A DNA stretch of 64,000 nucleotides from Nymphaea colorata (Eukaryota > Streptophyta > Magnoliopsida > Nymphaeales > Nymphaeaceae). The position numbers and the translations under genes were made by a program. Location of the stretch: positions 31,837,934 through 31,901,933 of the forward strand of contig NC_045138.2 in assembly GCF_008831285.2 (NCBI RefSeq), written 5' to 3'. Of this stretch, positions 55,257-58,140 are shown piece by piece (the stretch's first letter is position 1; every line of letters starts with the position of its first letter). The notes below the pieces were generated by a model. It worked only from the letters and a program-made list of their open reading frames with translations. It was not told where the DNA came from and did not search any database.

Positions 55257-57760
55257 TTATATTTATTTATTTATTTATTTTTATTTATTTATTTATATAA
55301 TAAATTGATAATAATAATAACAAATATTCTCGCCGCACCACCGCACCTAAATTTTCTGGGATGTGCCGCTCCGGCACCCACACCCCGCACCTATGTGACA
55401 TAGTAACTTCTTCATGATATAAAGGCATGTTATCTTTATTTCCCCAAACCTTTCTGACTATGAAGACAGCACTAGGAATGACGCATTCATGAACTCTGAG
55501 AGATTCTGGATGGATTTGGCATGCACCAACTTAACAGTCTTTCCTATCATATGAACACTGCCAATGGCATCATTAAGGTGCTGCTTCTATCATTTCCCAG
55601 GCAATTCCAAAAACTGTCAGAAGAATAACAATGATGTGTACAGAATATGACCATCCGTATAATCTGAAGATTATGAAAATAAAAAAGACAGAACAATATG
55701 CTATTCATCCAATTTCAGGCATTAACTAAAATTCAACCACGACCTACCAAGCAAACAATGCATAGCTGCATCGACTGGCAATCATGCACACCTAAGCATC
55801 TTCTCTACATTGCCCACAACCCCAGACAGTCCAATACTGAAAGTAAGAGCTTCAAAATTGGCACTGATGGTTACCTTCTCTTCAACTAAAAAAAAAAATA
55901 TCTTCTAATTATGTGAATCCAAATAATGGTTAAAGAGTTTAATCACTATTATGCCTCAAGCATTGGACCGAACTTCTTTACTGTCAAGGTAATGGTTATG
56001 AATAAACATCGACTCCCAGAAAAAAAAGTAGAAGAATGGGAGATAGCCCACAAAGAAATCCAAAGAAAATAACCATGATATACTTCTTTCATGCATAATA
56101 TCACTAAAAAAGGATATAAATTTGTGGCCGCTACTTAATATCAAAAATGGTCTGAAAAAGTATCTAAACAATGAAATCTATATATTTGCACGCTGCTGAA
56201 GTAAGGAACCATGGCATGCACATTTGGAACAAATTCGAGATTTGAACAAACATTGTCTCATTCAAAGGCTCCATAAATCGGATATTTCTCAATGCATTTC
56301 TCCATTTGTCTGCAGATGGTAAATCTTCCTCATAGCATGAAGCTTGAAGCAATTGAAATTAGACTGGGATACTTAAGCAAGTTCTTGCTACCAATTTCAA
56401 GTCCTCGTTATGACTCCTCTATGCAATGTAAAGATATCCATTTGGATATGTTATGTTATCTTCACTGTCTTTTGTCTATCTTGGTGTATGTTATCAACAA
56501 TAATCTTTTTTCTGCCTACCCTTGCCTACACACCAAATCAAAATGACACTAGTAGTTGCACTGGCAGTTATTTTTTCTGGATAGTTGCATTTCAAGGGGT
56601 GGTACAACTTCGATGACAATTAATTTACAGTCATATTTGTACTTTGTAGACCTAACGAGTCCCTCCCCTCTTAGCCTATTCCCATTTATTGGCACAGCTC
56701 GGTGACTGCCTATCCATTTCTTTGCACTCATAAATTTTCGCATTTTCATTCTCGCTTTACAGGGATGAAAATAAACAGAAAAGAAGTCGAAGTACAAATA
56801 ATCTTGTTCCCCAGAAAAGCAAAAACAAAGAAGAAAGCAGAAACTTCAAACTTACCGATACTCATCCGCTGGGACTCCATAATTAAGATGAAGAAAACGG
56901 ATACAGTGAATGGCTTTATCAACGTCCCCTTCCCTCAAATGCTCATTCATCAGCTCCAAGTGTGCCCTCTGAACCACCTGCAGGACCTTAATCCCCCATT
57001 GCAAATCATCTCCACTGACTGGTTCCGCGCGTTTGTCAGTAACCAAGCTGATTGCCAGTCCCGGATCCTCCGGCGGCTCCGCCCGTTGCCTCTGTATCTT
57101 TACATTACGGCACAGTGCATCGAAGAGCTCTGCCTGATCGCAGGCAATCCGCTTCAAACACCTCGACTCGCTCTCCGATAATTCGAGCTCTGGATCACTG
57201 CCGCTGCCACCAGGATCATAATTACTATCCGCGGCTTCCCTCAACCTCCGCAACCCAAGCCGTAAGACCCTCCCCAGAAACGCAGCTGCATCCACAGGAG
57301 ACAGCTCCTCCATCGCGGAACCCCTAGTGACATCATCCGGTCCACTGTCGAAGCTGCCGGCCTCCTCAGAGCGATCGCGATTCCCGGTTGCCTCCAAGTC
57401 AGGGAGCGCCTCGTCAGACACGCGAGAAATGATCGACTGCACGACGAGCAGGAACTCCGCCTTAAGAATTAGGGCTTCGGGGTCGAGATTCCAAGTCGAA
57501 GATGGCGAATCGAATCGAGTGAGCTCGAGGGACGACAGCCACAAGAGGTGGGAGGGGGAATTGCAAGTCTTGGACCACAGAATCCCCTGGAACTCGCCTC
57601 CGTTGGCGACGATGGTCTGAAGTATGGCGAGGGCGAGCCCGGGGTCGCGTTTCTTGATGCTGAGTATGATTCCCCTGAAGGCCTCGAACTGAGCAAGGAA
57701 CAGATGGTTCGCCGCCGCCCTTGAGAGGAGCTCCACATCCTTTTCGACCTGCACTTCCAT
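4447..57760 (-). CDS. ZFYVE26-like: ZFYVE26/spastizin-like large helical-repeat protein, 28 exons, 3' end off window
   Basis: Plant relative of ZFYVE26 (spastizin), recognised from motifs shared with Arabidopsis At2g25730: GEALSS-like segment, [64 protein letters not shown]-type segment, [29 protein letters not shown]. Human spastizin works with spatacsin and AP-5 in late endosome/lysosome traffic; the plant role is not established. The 28 exons sum to 6813 nt (2271 codons) and every junction keeps frame. The protein looks like an alpha-helical solenoid with acidic or serine-rich linkers in exons 1, 16 and 24. No signal peptide or membrane segment is evident, and I see no FYVE zinc finger. 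The family is about 2450-2550 residues, so the C-terminus lies left of the window. The start is set at MEVQVEKD (57760); ATGs at 57763 and 57790 are in frame. Large introns carry the transposons. Confidence 0.93.
5181..5412 (-). CDS. ZFYVE26-like: ZFYVE26-like exon 27 (residues 2072-2149)
   Basis: Acceptor AATGTTTTAG, donor GAG|GTAAGC. Encodes [20 protein letters not shown], a serine-rich middle (SERSRRSQ) and [11 protein letters not shown]. Confidence 0.92.
5413..7083. other. intron 26, no gene
   Basis: AT-rich 1.67-kb intron. It contains a 23-bp tandem duplication at 5811-5855 (unit GGAACCAGGTTCATTC and flank). ORFs here are chance frames. Confidence 0.7.
5811..5855. repeat. 23-bp tandem duplication
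   Basis: Two adjacent copies of a unit beginning GGAACCAGGTTCATTCATAA, the second truncated by one base. Local slippage inside intron 26. Confidence 0.85.
7084..7188 (-). CDS. ZFYVE26-like: ZFYVE26-like exon 26 (residues 2037-2071)
   Basis: Acceptor TTATTTTAG, donor AT|GTAAGG. Encodes [20 protein letters not shown] and [14 protein letters not shown]. Split Met codon with exon 27. Confidence 0.91.
7299..7381 (-). CDS. ZFYVE26-like: ZFYVE26-like exon 25 (residues 2010-2036)
   Basis: Acceptor GTGATCCAG, donor AA|GTAGGT. Encodes [20 protein letters not shown] and AQARVKF, a TPR-like helix pair. Confidence 0.91.
7478..7807 (-). CDS. ZFYVE26-like: ZFYVE26-like exon 24 (residues 1900-2009)
   Basis: Acceptor TGTACAG, donor AAG|GTACTA. 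Contains a Ser/Asp/Glu-rich linker (residues about 1914-1938), then [20 protein letters not shown] and [14 protein letters not shown]. The single CKKC is isolated and does not make a FYVE finger. Confidence 0.92.
7900..8061 (-). CDS. ZFYVE26-like: ZFYVE26-like exon 23 (residues 1846-1899)
   Basis: Acceptor AAATGCAG, donor CAG|GTTCCT. Encodes [20 protein letters not shown] and [20 protein letters not shown] through YRATETFVQ. Confidence 0.92.
8185..8673 (-). CDS. ZFYVE26-like: ZFYVE26-like exon 22 (residues 1683-1845)
   Basis: Acceptor ATCTGCAG, donor AAG|GTACTT. Starts [20 protein letters not shown], then a basic low-complexity linker ([13 protein letters not shown]), then the conserved [11 protein letters not shown]. 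In animals the FYVE finger lies in roughly this region; no Cys-x2-Cys pairs are seen here. Confidence 0.93.
8763..8960 (-). CDS. ZFYVE26-like: ZFYVE26-like exon 21 (residues 1617-1682)
   Basis: Acceptor TTTTTAAAG, donor CAG|GTAATG. Begins [20 protein letters not shown] and contains [19 protein letters not shown]. Confidence 0.93.
9083..9373 (-). CDS. ZFYVE26-like: ZFYVE26-like exon 20 (residues 1520-1616)
   Basis: Acceptor CATTCAG, donor CTT|GTATAT. Contains [40 protein letters not shown] and [15 protein letters not shown], the best conserved block of the family. Confidence 0.94.
9513..9590 (-). CDS. ZFYVE26-like: ZFYVE26-like exon 19 (residues 1494-1519)
   Basis: A 78-nt exon, acceptor ATCATCAG, donor GAG|GTGAGT. 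Encodes [20 protein letters not shown] and ends NSWQE. Confidence 0.91.
9591..13092. other. introns 18 and 17 around exon 18, no other gene
   Basis: Two AT-rich introns of about 1.7 kb each, interrupted only by exon 18 (11340-11430). A stretch at about 12230-12460 is A-rich on the left and T-rich on the right and could fold back, but no clear element ends are visible. Confidence 0.6.
11340..11430 (-). CDS. ZFYVE26-like: ZFYVE26-like exon 18 (residues 1463-1493)
   Basis: A 91-nt exon, acceptor CAATTGCAG, donor GAG|GTACAA. Encodes [20 protein letters not shown] and [10 protein letters not shown]. Too short to appear as an ORF of its own. Confidence 0.9.
13093..13302 (-). CDS. ZFYVE26-like: ZFYVE26-like exon 17 (residues 1393-1462)
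   Basis: Acceptor TTGTTTACAG, donor AA|GTATGC. Encodes [33 protein letters not shown] and [12 protein letters not shown]. Helical-repeat character. Confidence 0.92.
13794..14160 (-). mobile_element. TRIM-like mini LTR retrotransposon A
   Basis: Read on the minus strand: an LTR-like block (about 14160-14021), a primer-site match GTATCAGAGCTGG (14005-14017), about 50 bp of unique DNA, a purine tract (13937-13954; AAAAGGAGGGGTGGGGAT) and a second LTR-like block (13936-13794) starting TGTAACAAC. The blocks share GGTTAGGA-type, TATAAAG/TTATTG and TTCAGGCTG-like segments. There is no coding capacity. Boundaries are approximate and no clear target duplication was found. Confidence 0.55.
14555..14946 (+). 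mobile_element. TRIM-like mini LTR retrotransposon B
   Basis: Left LTR-like block 14555 (or 14578)-14729 starting TGTAACACC, one spacer base, primer-site match TGGTATCAAAGTC at 14731-14743, about 55 bp internal, purine tract GGGGGGGGGAGAGA ending at 14810, and right block 14812-14946 starting TGTAACTCC and ending GTTGTTACA. Layout and short internal region fit TRIMs. Same family as element A in opposite orientation. The blocks are diverged, so the insertion is old. Confidence 0.6.
16197..16550 (-). CDS. ZFYVE26-like: ZFYVE26-like exon 16 (residues 1275-1392)
   Basis: Acceptor TTATTGCAG, donor AG|GTTTTT. Encodes [19 protein letters not shown], an acidic linker ([12 protein letters not shown]) and [12 protein letters not shown]. 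The donor is weak in consensus but exon 17 restores an Arg codon and the frame. Confidence 0.9.
16640..17100 (-). CDS. ZFYVE26-like: ZFYVE26-like exon 15 (residues 1122-1274)
   Basis: Acceptor TTTCTGCAG, donor AG|GTCTTA. Begins [20 protein letters not shown], with [20 protein letters not shown] and [16 protein letters not shown]. Very strong family match. Confidence 0.94.
17101..20039. other. intron 14, with possible solo LTR
   Basis: A 2.9-kb intron. An LTR-like segment is noted at about 18920-19237. The rest is AT-rich with no coding signal. Confidence 0.6.
18920..19237 (+). repeat. possible solo LTR with 27-bp tandem duplication
   Basis: Has LTR-like layout: a TATATAAAG box at 19034-19041 region, an AATCAATGAAACCCTAATC poly(A)-type region, then a T/C-rich stretch. 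At 19184-19237 a 27-bp unit beginning TCTTTCCACTGTATCAATAT is repeated twice exactly. The ends and target duplication are not defined, so the call is tentative. Confidence 0.35.
20040..20407 (-). CDS. ZFYVE26-like: ZFYVE26-like exon 14 (residues 999-1121)
   Basis: Acceptor TTATCTTTAG, donor GAT|GTAAGT. Encodes [25 protein letters not shown] and the conserved end [20 protein letters not shown] through VYEWPKD. Confidence 0.93.
20577..20730 (-). CDS. ZFYVE26-like: ZFYVE26-like exon 13 (residues 948-998)
   Basis: Acceptor TGCCTTCAG, donor G|GTTAGT. Encodes [20 protein letters not shown] and [20 protein letters not shown]. Confidence 0.92.
20731..23382. other. intron 12, no gene
   Basis: AT-rich 2.65-kb intron. 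No coding signal or complete element recognised. Confidence 0.6.
23383..23520 (-). CDS. ZFYVE26-like: ZFYVE26-like exon 12 (residues 902-947)
   Basis: Acceptor TTATGCCCAG, donor CAG|GTTTAT. Encodes [20 protein letters not shown] and ends RLTDFVEQ. Phase 0 at both ends. Confidence 0.92.
23521..23607 (-). other. GC-AG intron (intron 11)
   Basis: An 87-bp intron on the minus strand starting GCAAGATTAAG and ending TTTATGCCCAG. GC-AG introns are a known minor class spliced by the major spliceosome; their donors usually have a strong AG|GCAAG context, as here. It is short and has an in-frame stop if retained. Confidence 0.85.
23608..23679 (-). CDS. ZFYVE26-like: ZFYVE26-like exon 11 (residues 878-901), GC donor
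   Basis: A 72-nt exon encoding [20 protein letters not shown] and LLKQ. The exon ends AAGCAG and is followed by GCAAGA, not GT. Only this GC donor joins exon 12 in frame; using the nearby GTACTT leads to a stop within a few codons. Confidence 0.88.
23793..23891 (-). CDS. ZFYVE26-like: ZFYVE26-like exon 10 (residues 845-877)
   Basis: Acceptor TTTTGACAG, donor GCA|GTATGG, phase 0. Encodes [13 protein letters not shown] and [15 protein letters not shown], a hallmark of the plant family. Confidence 0.92.
24643..24872 (+). repeat. 5' LTR of Copia-2
   Basis: Starts TGTTGAGAAAACG and ends CACAACGTAACA, followed directly by the tRNA-Met primer site. Confidence 0.93.
25342..25376. repeat. (AT)n microsatellite inside Copia-2 leader
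   Basis: About 35 bp of AT repeats. A shorter AT run lies at 25267-25282. The matching leader of Copia-3 lacks both, so they expanded in this copy. Confidence 0.85.
25469..26372 (+). pseudogene. Copia-2 gag remnant
   Basis: Starts ATGGCTGCAAACAG and reaches a TAG at 25523-25525 after 18 codons, following a small deletion relative to Copia-3. Later gag pieces are recognisable ([35 protein letters not shown]). The zinc knuckle [14 protein letters not shown] near 26236-26277 (C-x2-C-x4-H-x4-C) is intact in its local frame. Several frames are needed to read it through. Confidence 0.85.
26394..28091 (+). CDS. Copia-2 reverse transcriptase-RNase H, uninterrupted 565-codon frame
   Basis: Open from MPECSLN to the TGA just before the polypurine tract. 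RT signatures in order: ELPIALRKG (about residue 14), KARLVAKGY, the first catalytic Asp in QLDVKN (about 163), [18 protein letters not shown] (about 248), LGIEAARS. RNase H signatures: YSDADYAG (about 410), [45 protein letters not shown]. No protease or integrase precedes it in this copy. A normal copia Pol would include these in one polyprotein, so this frame is a leftover 3' part of pol, though undamaged. The RNase H motif has AELEYRA where AEAEYRA is usual. Confidence 0.9.
   Translation: MPECSLNAPVPDELPIALRKGIRQCTIHPLSKFVSTTHVRNYMCKFIDALSATSIPISHEQAMLDSKWYQTMKEEMDSLISRHTWDLVEPSYGADIVGSKWVFTIKYNSNGTVEYYKARLVAKGYTETYGVDFFETFSTVARLGTIRLIISVAVHYGWNMYQLDVKNVFLYRDLTEVVYMQQPPGFEKQGECTKVCLLKKATYGLKQSPRAWFQKLCDVVSKFEFQRSPLDHSLFIKRTSRGIVVIVVYVDDIILTGDNEQEIQDTKEYLQKHFVTKDLGSLRYFLGIEAARSKEGLVLSQRKYVLDLLHETGMTGTKPASIPMNSRTHLYDDKSEPVDSKSYRSLIGKLLYVTITRTDISFAVGKLSQFMDKPRKAHWDAALLLLKFLKSSPGKGLLFRRSTSVQIEAYSDADYAGSVDDRKSTTGFCIFVDGNLVSWRSKKQAVVARSSAELEYRAMAQTATEITWVKGMLEGLGIQVELPIKMQCDNKAATYIANNLVFHERTKHIEVDCHYIKDLVQAGIISTEYIASEDQPADIFTKALPISNFIKCYSKLSMIDIYAPA
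28099..28328 (+). repeat. 3' LTR of Copia-2
   Basis: Starts TGTTGAGAAAACG after the polypurine tract, ends CACAACGTAACA; 11 differences from the 5' LTR. Confidence 0.93.
28334..28677. other. spacer between Copia-2 and Copia-3
   Basis: About 350 bp of intron DNA. No coding signal. It would form the loop if the two elements paired in the host transcript. Confidence 0.6.
28683..28921 (-). repeat. 3' LTR of Copia-3
   Basis: On the minus strand it starts TGTTTAGGAAACGTG and ends CTACGCAACA. The fourth to sixth bases differ from the 5' LTR (TGTTGAGG). Confidence 0.92.
28929..29406 (-). pseudogene. Copia-3 RNase H
   Basis: Conserved RNase H pieces on the minus strand: [31 protein letters not shown], preceded by [19 protein letters not shown] stop near 29406-29408 separates it from the RT part. 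Confidence 0.85.
29409..30623 (-). pseudogene. Copia-3 reverse transcriptase, interrupted
   Basis: Two open stretches, 30623-30159 and 30155-29409, separated by a TAG (W to stop in [13 protein letters not shown]). They carry [32 protein letters not shown] and [10 protein letters not shown]. Closely matches the Copia-2 RT frame (about nine residues in ten identical by eye). Confidence 0.88.
30620..31732 (-). pseudogene. Copia-3 integrase region
   Basis: Open stretch with the copia integrase core: [42 protein letters not shown] and [19 protein letters not shown] (the D, D, E catalytic pattern), then the C-terminal [18 protein letters not shown] and [12 protein letters not shown]. It overlaps in frame with the following RT entry region. 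The N-terminal HHCC region is altered, with a stop near 31733. Conserved residues remain, but the polyprotein is broken. Confidence 0.88.
31733..33187 (-). pseudogene. Copia-3 gag, protease and pre-integrase region, interrupted
   Basis: Gag starts [14 protein letters not shown] at 33187 and is open to 32849 ([32 protein letters not shown]). After a stop it resumes at 32665 ([21 protein letters not shown]), then the zinc-knuckle region near 32410-32370, a Ser/Thr-rich stretch, the protease motif region ([15 protein letters not shown] near 32110-32060) and the GAG-pre-integrase domain at 32002-31733. At least three stops break it. Confidence 0.85.
33820..34058 (-). repeat. 5' LTR of Copia-3
   Basis: Reads TGTTGAGGAAACGTGC to CTACGCAACA on the minus strand, followed by the primer site. 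Its start matches the LTR start of Copia-2. Confidence 0.93.
36535..36602. repeat. (GT)n microsatellite, about 68 bp
   Basis: About 34 GT units with one GC interruption at 36579-36580, in intron 9. Long enough to be length-variable. Confidence 0.95.
36933..37056 (-). CDS. ZFYVE26-like: ZFYVE26-like exon 9 (residues 803-844)
   Basis: Acceptor TTATTTGCAG, donor TTA|GTATGT. Encodes [20 protein letters not shown] and [14 protein letters not shown]. The following intron is 13 kb and holds two copia elements. Confidence 0.92.
37331..37758 (-). CDS. ZFYVE26-like: ZFYVE26-like exon 8 (residues 661-802)
   Basis: Acceptor TCTGTTTCCAG, donor GT|GTGAGT. Begins [19 protein letters not shown] and contains [31 protein letters not shown], one of the most conserved family segments. 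Ends with two bases of a Val codon. Confidence 0.93.
38426..38600 (-). CDS. ZFYVE26-like: ZFYVE26-like exon 7 (residues 602-660)
   Basis: Acceptor GCATCAACAG, donor AAG|GTCTGT. Encodes [20 protein letters not shown] and [19 protein letters not shown] closer GTAAGG six bases earlier would break the frame to exon 8, so the GTCTGT donor is chosen. Confidence 0.88.
38601..39491. other. intron 6, part right of exon 7, no gene
   Basis: AT-rich DNA up to the target duplication of Copia-4. No coding signal. Confidence 0.6.
39497..39791 (+). repeat. 5' LTR of Copia-4
   Basis: Starts TGTTAAAATATATTG, ends GTGTTTCTACA. A TATATATTCTTC segment near 39605 may be the TATA region. Confidence 0.95.
40072..41190 (+). 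pseudogene. Copia-4 gag and start of protease
   Basis: Starts [11 protein letters not shown] (an ATG at 40060 is also in frame). It has the copia gag segments [17 protein letters not shown] and [18 protein letters not shown], a zinc knuckle [14 protein letters not shown], and the protease motif region [14 protein letters not shown], where Asn replaces the usual Ser of D-S-G. A single-base loss near 41158-41162 puts the rest of Pol in another frame and ends this one at 41190. Confidence 0.9.
41169..41498 (+). pseudogene. Copia-4 protease tail and pre-integrase segment
   Basis: Continues after the frameshift: [48 protein letters not shown], typical copia sequence between protease and integrase. 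Closed by a TAG at 41496-41498, in frame with the following integrase-RT frame. Confidence 0.88.
41499..43796 (+). pseudogene. Copia-4 integrase-reverse transcriptase frame
   Basis: A 765-codon open stretch. HHCC zinc region ([19 protein letters not shown]), integrase core D-D-E ([40 protein letters not shown]), C-terminal [13 protein letters not shown], then RT ([52 protein letters not shown]). It ends at TGA 43794-43796, which replaces the conserved Trp of the 'CHW' motif before RNase H. Confidence 0.9.
43797..44369 (+). pseudogene. Copia-4 RNase H
   Basis: Same frame as the RT after the TGA. Carries [75 protein letters not shown]. Stop at 44367-44369 lies within the LTR start, as usual for copia. 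Confidence 0.9.
44364..44658 (+). repeat. 3' LTR of Copia-4
   Basis: Same length as the 5' LTR with four substitutions seen by eye. Confidence 0.95.
44664..45925. other. intron 6, part left of exon 6; diverged short repeats
   Basis: At about 44700-45160 short GATGA/TCATC and GGTGACA-type motifs recur many times (for example GGTTGACCCACCGTC near 45067-45081 and GTTGATCCATCATC near 45126-45139), like an old minisatellite. The rest is AT-rich without coding signal. Confidence 0.45.
45926..46020 (-). CDS. ZFYVE26-like: ZFYVE26-like exon 6 (residues 571-601)
   Basis: A 95-nt exon between acceptor TTTTGTAG and donor AG|GTGTGG. Encodes [20 protein letters not shown] and STAVAWK, a highly conserved family block. 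Its last two bases complete an Arg codon with exon 7 across the 7.3-kb intron that holds the young copia element. Confidence 0.9.
46021..48865. other. intron 5, no gene; possible solo LTR inside
   Basis: AT-rich 2.85-kb intron. Contains the LTR-like segment at 48126-48652. Nothing else recognised. Confidence 0.6.
48126..48652 (+). repeat. possible solo LTR
   Basis: Starts TGTTAGAATTTAAGG and ends GAAATGCCAACA, giving TGTT...AACA ends. It contains CTATAAATAAGAGACTTGGG near 48426-48445 (promoter-like) and a T-rich leader with TTGTGTGATTTC. No matching target duplication was found, so it is tentative. Confidence 0.4.
48866..49081 (-). CDS. ZFYVE26-like: ZFYVE26-like exon 5 (residues 499-570)
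   Basis: Acceptor GTGACTAG, donor CGT|GTAAGC, phase 0. Encodes [20 protein letters not shown] and ends [13 protein letters not shown]. Confidence 0.9.
49182..49349 (-). CDS. ZFYVE26-like: ZFYVE26-like exon 4 (residues 443-498)
   Basis: Acceptor CCTGGCAG, phase 0 at both ends. Encodes [20 protein letters not shown] and ends KQSEE. The donor GAG|GTTGGA is a weak match to consensus, but the next exon joins in frame only here. Confidence 0.88.
49569..49844 (-). CDS. ZFYVE26-like: ZFYVE26-like exon 3 (residues 351-442)
   Basis: Acceptor TTTTACCAG, donor AAT|GTATGT, phase 0 at both ends. Starts [13 protein letters not shown], continues with [11 protein letters not shown] and [19 protein letters not shown]. 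Confidence 0.92.
49845..52524. other. intron 2, no gene
   Basis: AT-rich 2.7-kb intron with a compound AT/TACA microsatellite at 50529-50668 and, near 51310-51450, CTCGAG/GAGCTCG-rich DNA like that at 60.65-61.08 kb. Confidence 0.6.
50529..50668. repeat. compound (AT)n/(TACA)n microsatellite
   Basis: About 140 bp of alternating AT and ATAC units with TGTACA interruptions. The apparent ORFs here encode only Tyr/Ile/Thr strings and are not genes. Confidence 0.95.
52525..52669 (-). CDS. ZFYVE26-like: ZFYVE26-like exon 2 (residues 302-350)
   Basis: Acceptor TTTTGCCAG, donor CAG|GTAATG. Encodes [14 protein letters not shown] and [18 protein letters not shown], matching the conserved 'IYGEALSS' region of the family. 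Not visible as an ORF because it lacks its own start; found from frame and splice sites. Confidence 0.88.
54031..55398. mobile_element. possible non-autonomous DNA transposon relic
   Basis: The left end reads TCACACGGACGC followed by GC-rich GCCGCCGCACCC; the right end on the other strand reads TCACATAGGTGC followed by GGGGTGTGGGTGCCG. The 12-bp ends match at 8 or 9 positions. The middle is AT-rich without a transposase. Flanks CTAAG and CATAG agree only partly. A tentative call. Confidence 0.3.
55213..55300. repeat. compound (AC)n(AT)n(TTTA)n microsatellite
   Basis: Three successive simple-repeat types in one block of about 88 bp. Confidence 0.93.
56856..57760 (-). CDS. ZFYVE26-like: ZFYVE26-like exon 1 (residues 1-301)
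   Basis: Starts MEVQVEKD and holds the conserved N-terminal helix [12 protein letters not shown] and the [10 protein letters not shown] motif. An acidic serine-rich stretch ([10 protein letters not shown]) lies near residues 195-210. Much more GC-rich than later exons. Donor CG|GTAAGT; leaves two bases of a split Arg codon. Confidence 0.92.
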
Positions 57761-58032
57761 CATGGAGACGGTGGCGAAGGAGAAGCCCAATAAGAAGGAG
57801 CAACGCAGAGAAGGAAGAAACTGGGGAGAAACGAAGGAGGTGAACTCATGGCGCCATCAAGAACTTCCACCCGCAAACGAAAACTGTTTCTCTGATAAAG
57901 TACCTTTGAGGGAGAGAAAGGCAGAGGGGAGGGGAGGGAAGTGGTGGGGCCGTCTTCTGCATGTGTCCCACCAATATCGACTAGCGACTTCTTCGCTGTA
58001 TCGACTGGGAGTTCAGGCATACTTTGTGACAT
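57760..58032 (-). other. upstream ORF overlapping the host gene start
   Basis: A 90-codon frame begins at ATG 58032 and its TGA (57762-57760) overlaps the first ATG at 57763 as ATGATG. If transcription starts upstream of 58032, ribosomes would finish this frame on top of the main start. It could equally be partly unspliced 5' leader or promoter. There is no family match. Confidence 0.3.
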
Positions 58033-58140
58033 GTTTGCGCCTTACATTGTGGGAGGATAAGTCGGAGTGTCCAATCCCGTCAGCACCATTCAAACACGAA
58101 CATTTAATCTACTTAGACATGGGTCGGTTGAGTGTATAAA

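Larger units (their letters stand above)
52670..56855. other. intron 1, no gene; possible DNA transposon relic
   Basis: A 4.2-kb first intron. It contains a GC-rich/AT-rich/GC-rich block at 54031-55398 and a microsatellite at 55213-55300. No coding exon seen. Confidence 0.6.

Noticed and set aside
57052-57803. Plus- and minus-strand ORFs overlapping exon 1 in other frames
   Set aside because: Shadows of the GC-rich exon 1, which has the family match and the splice donor.
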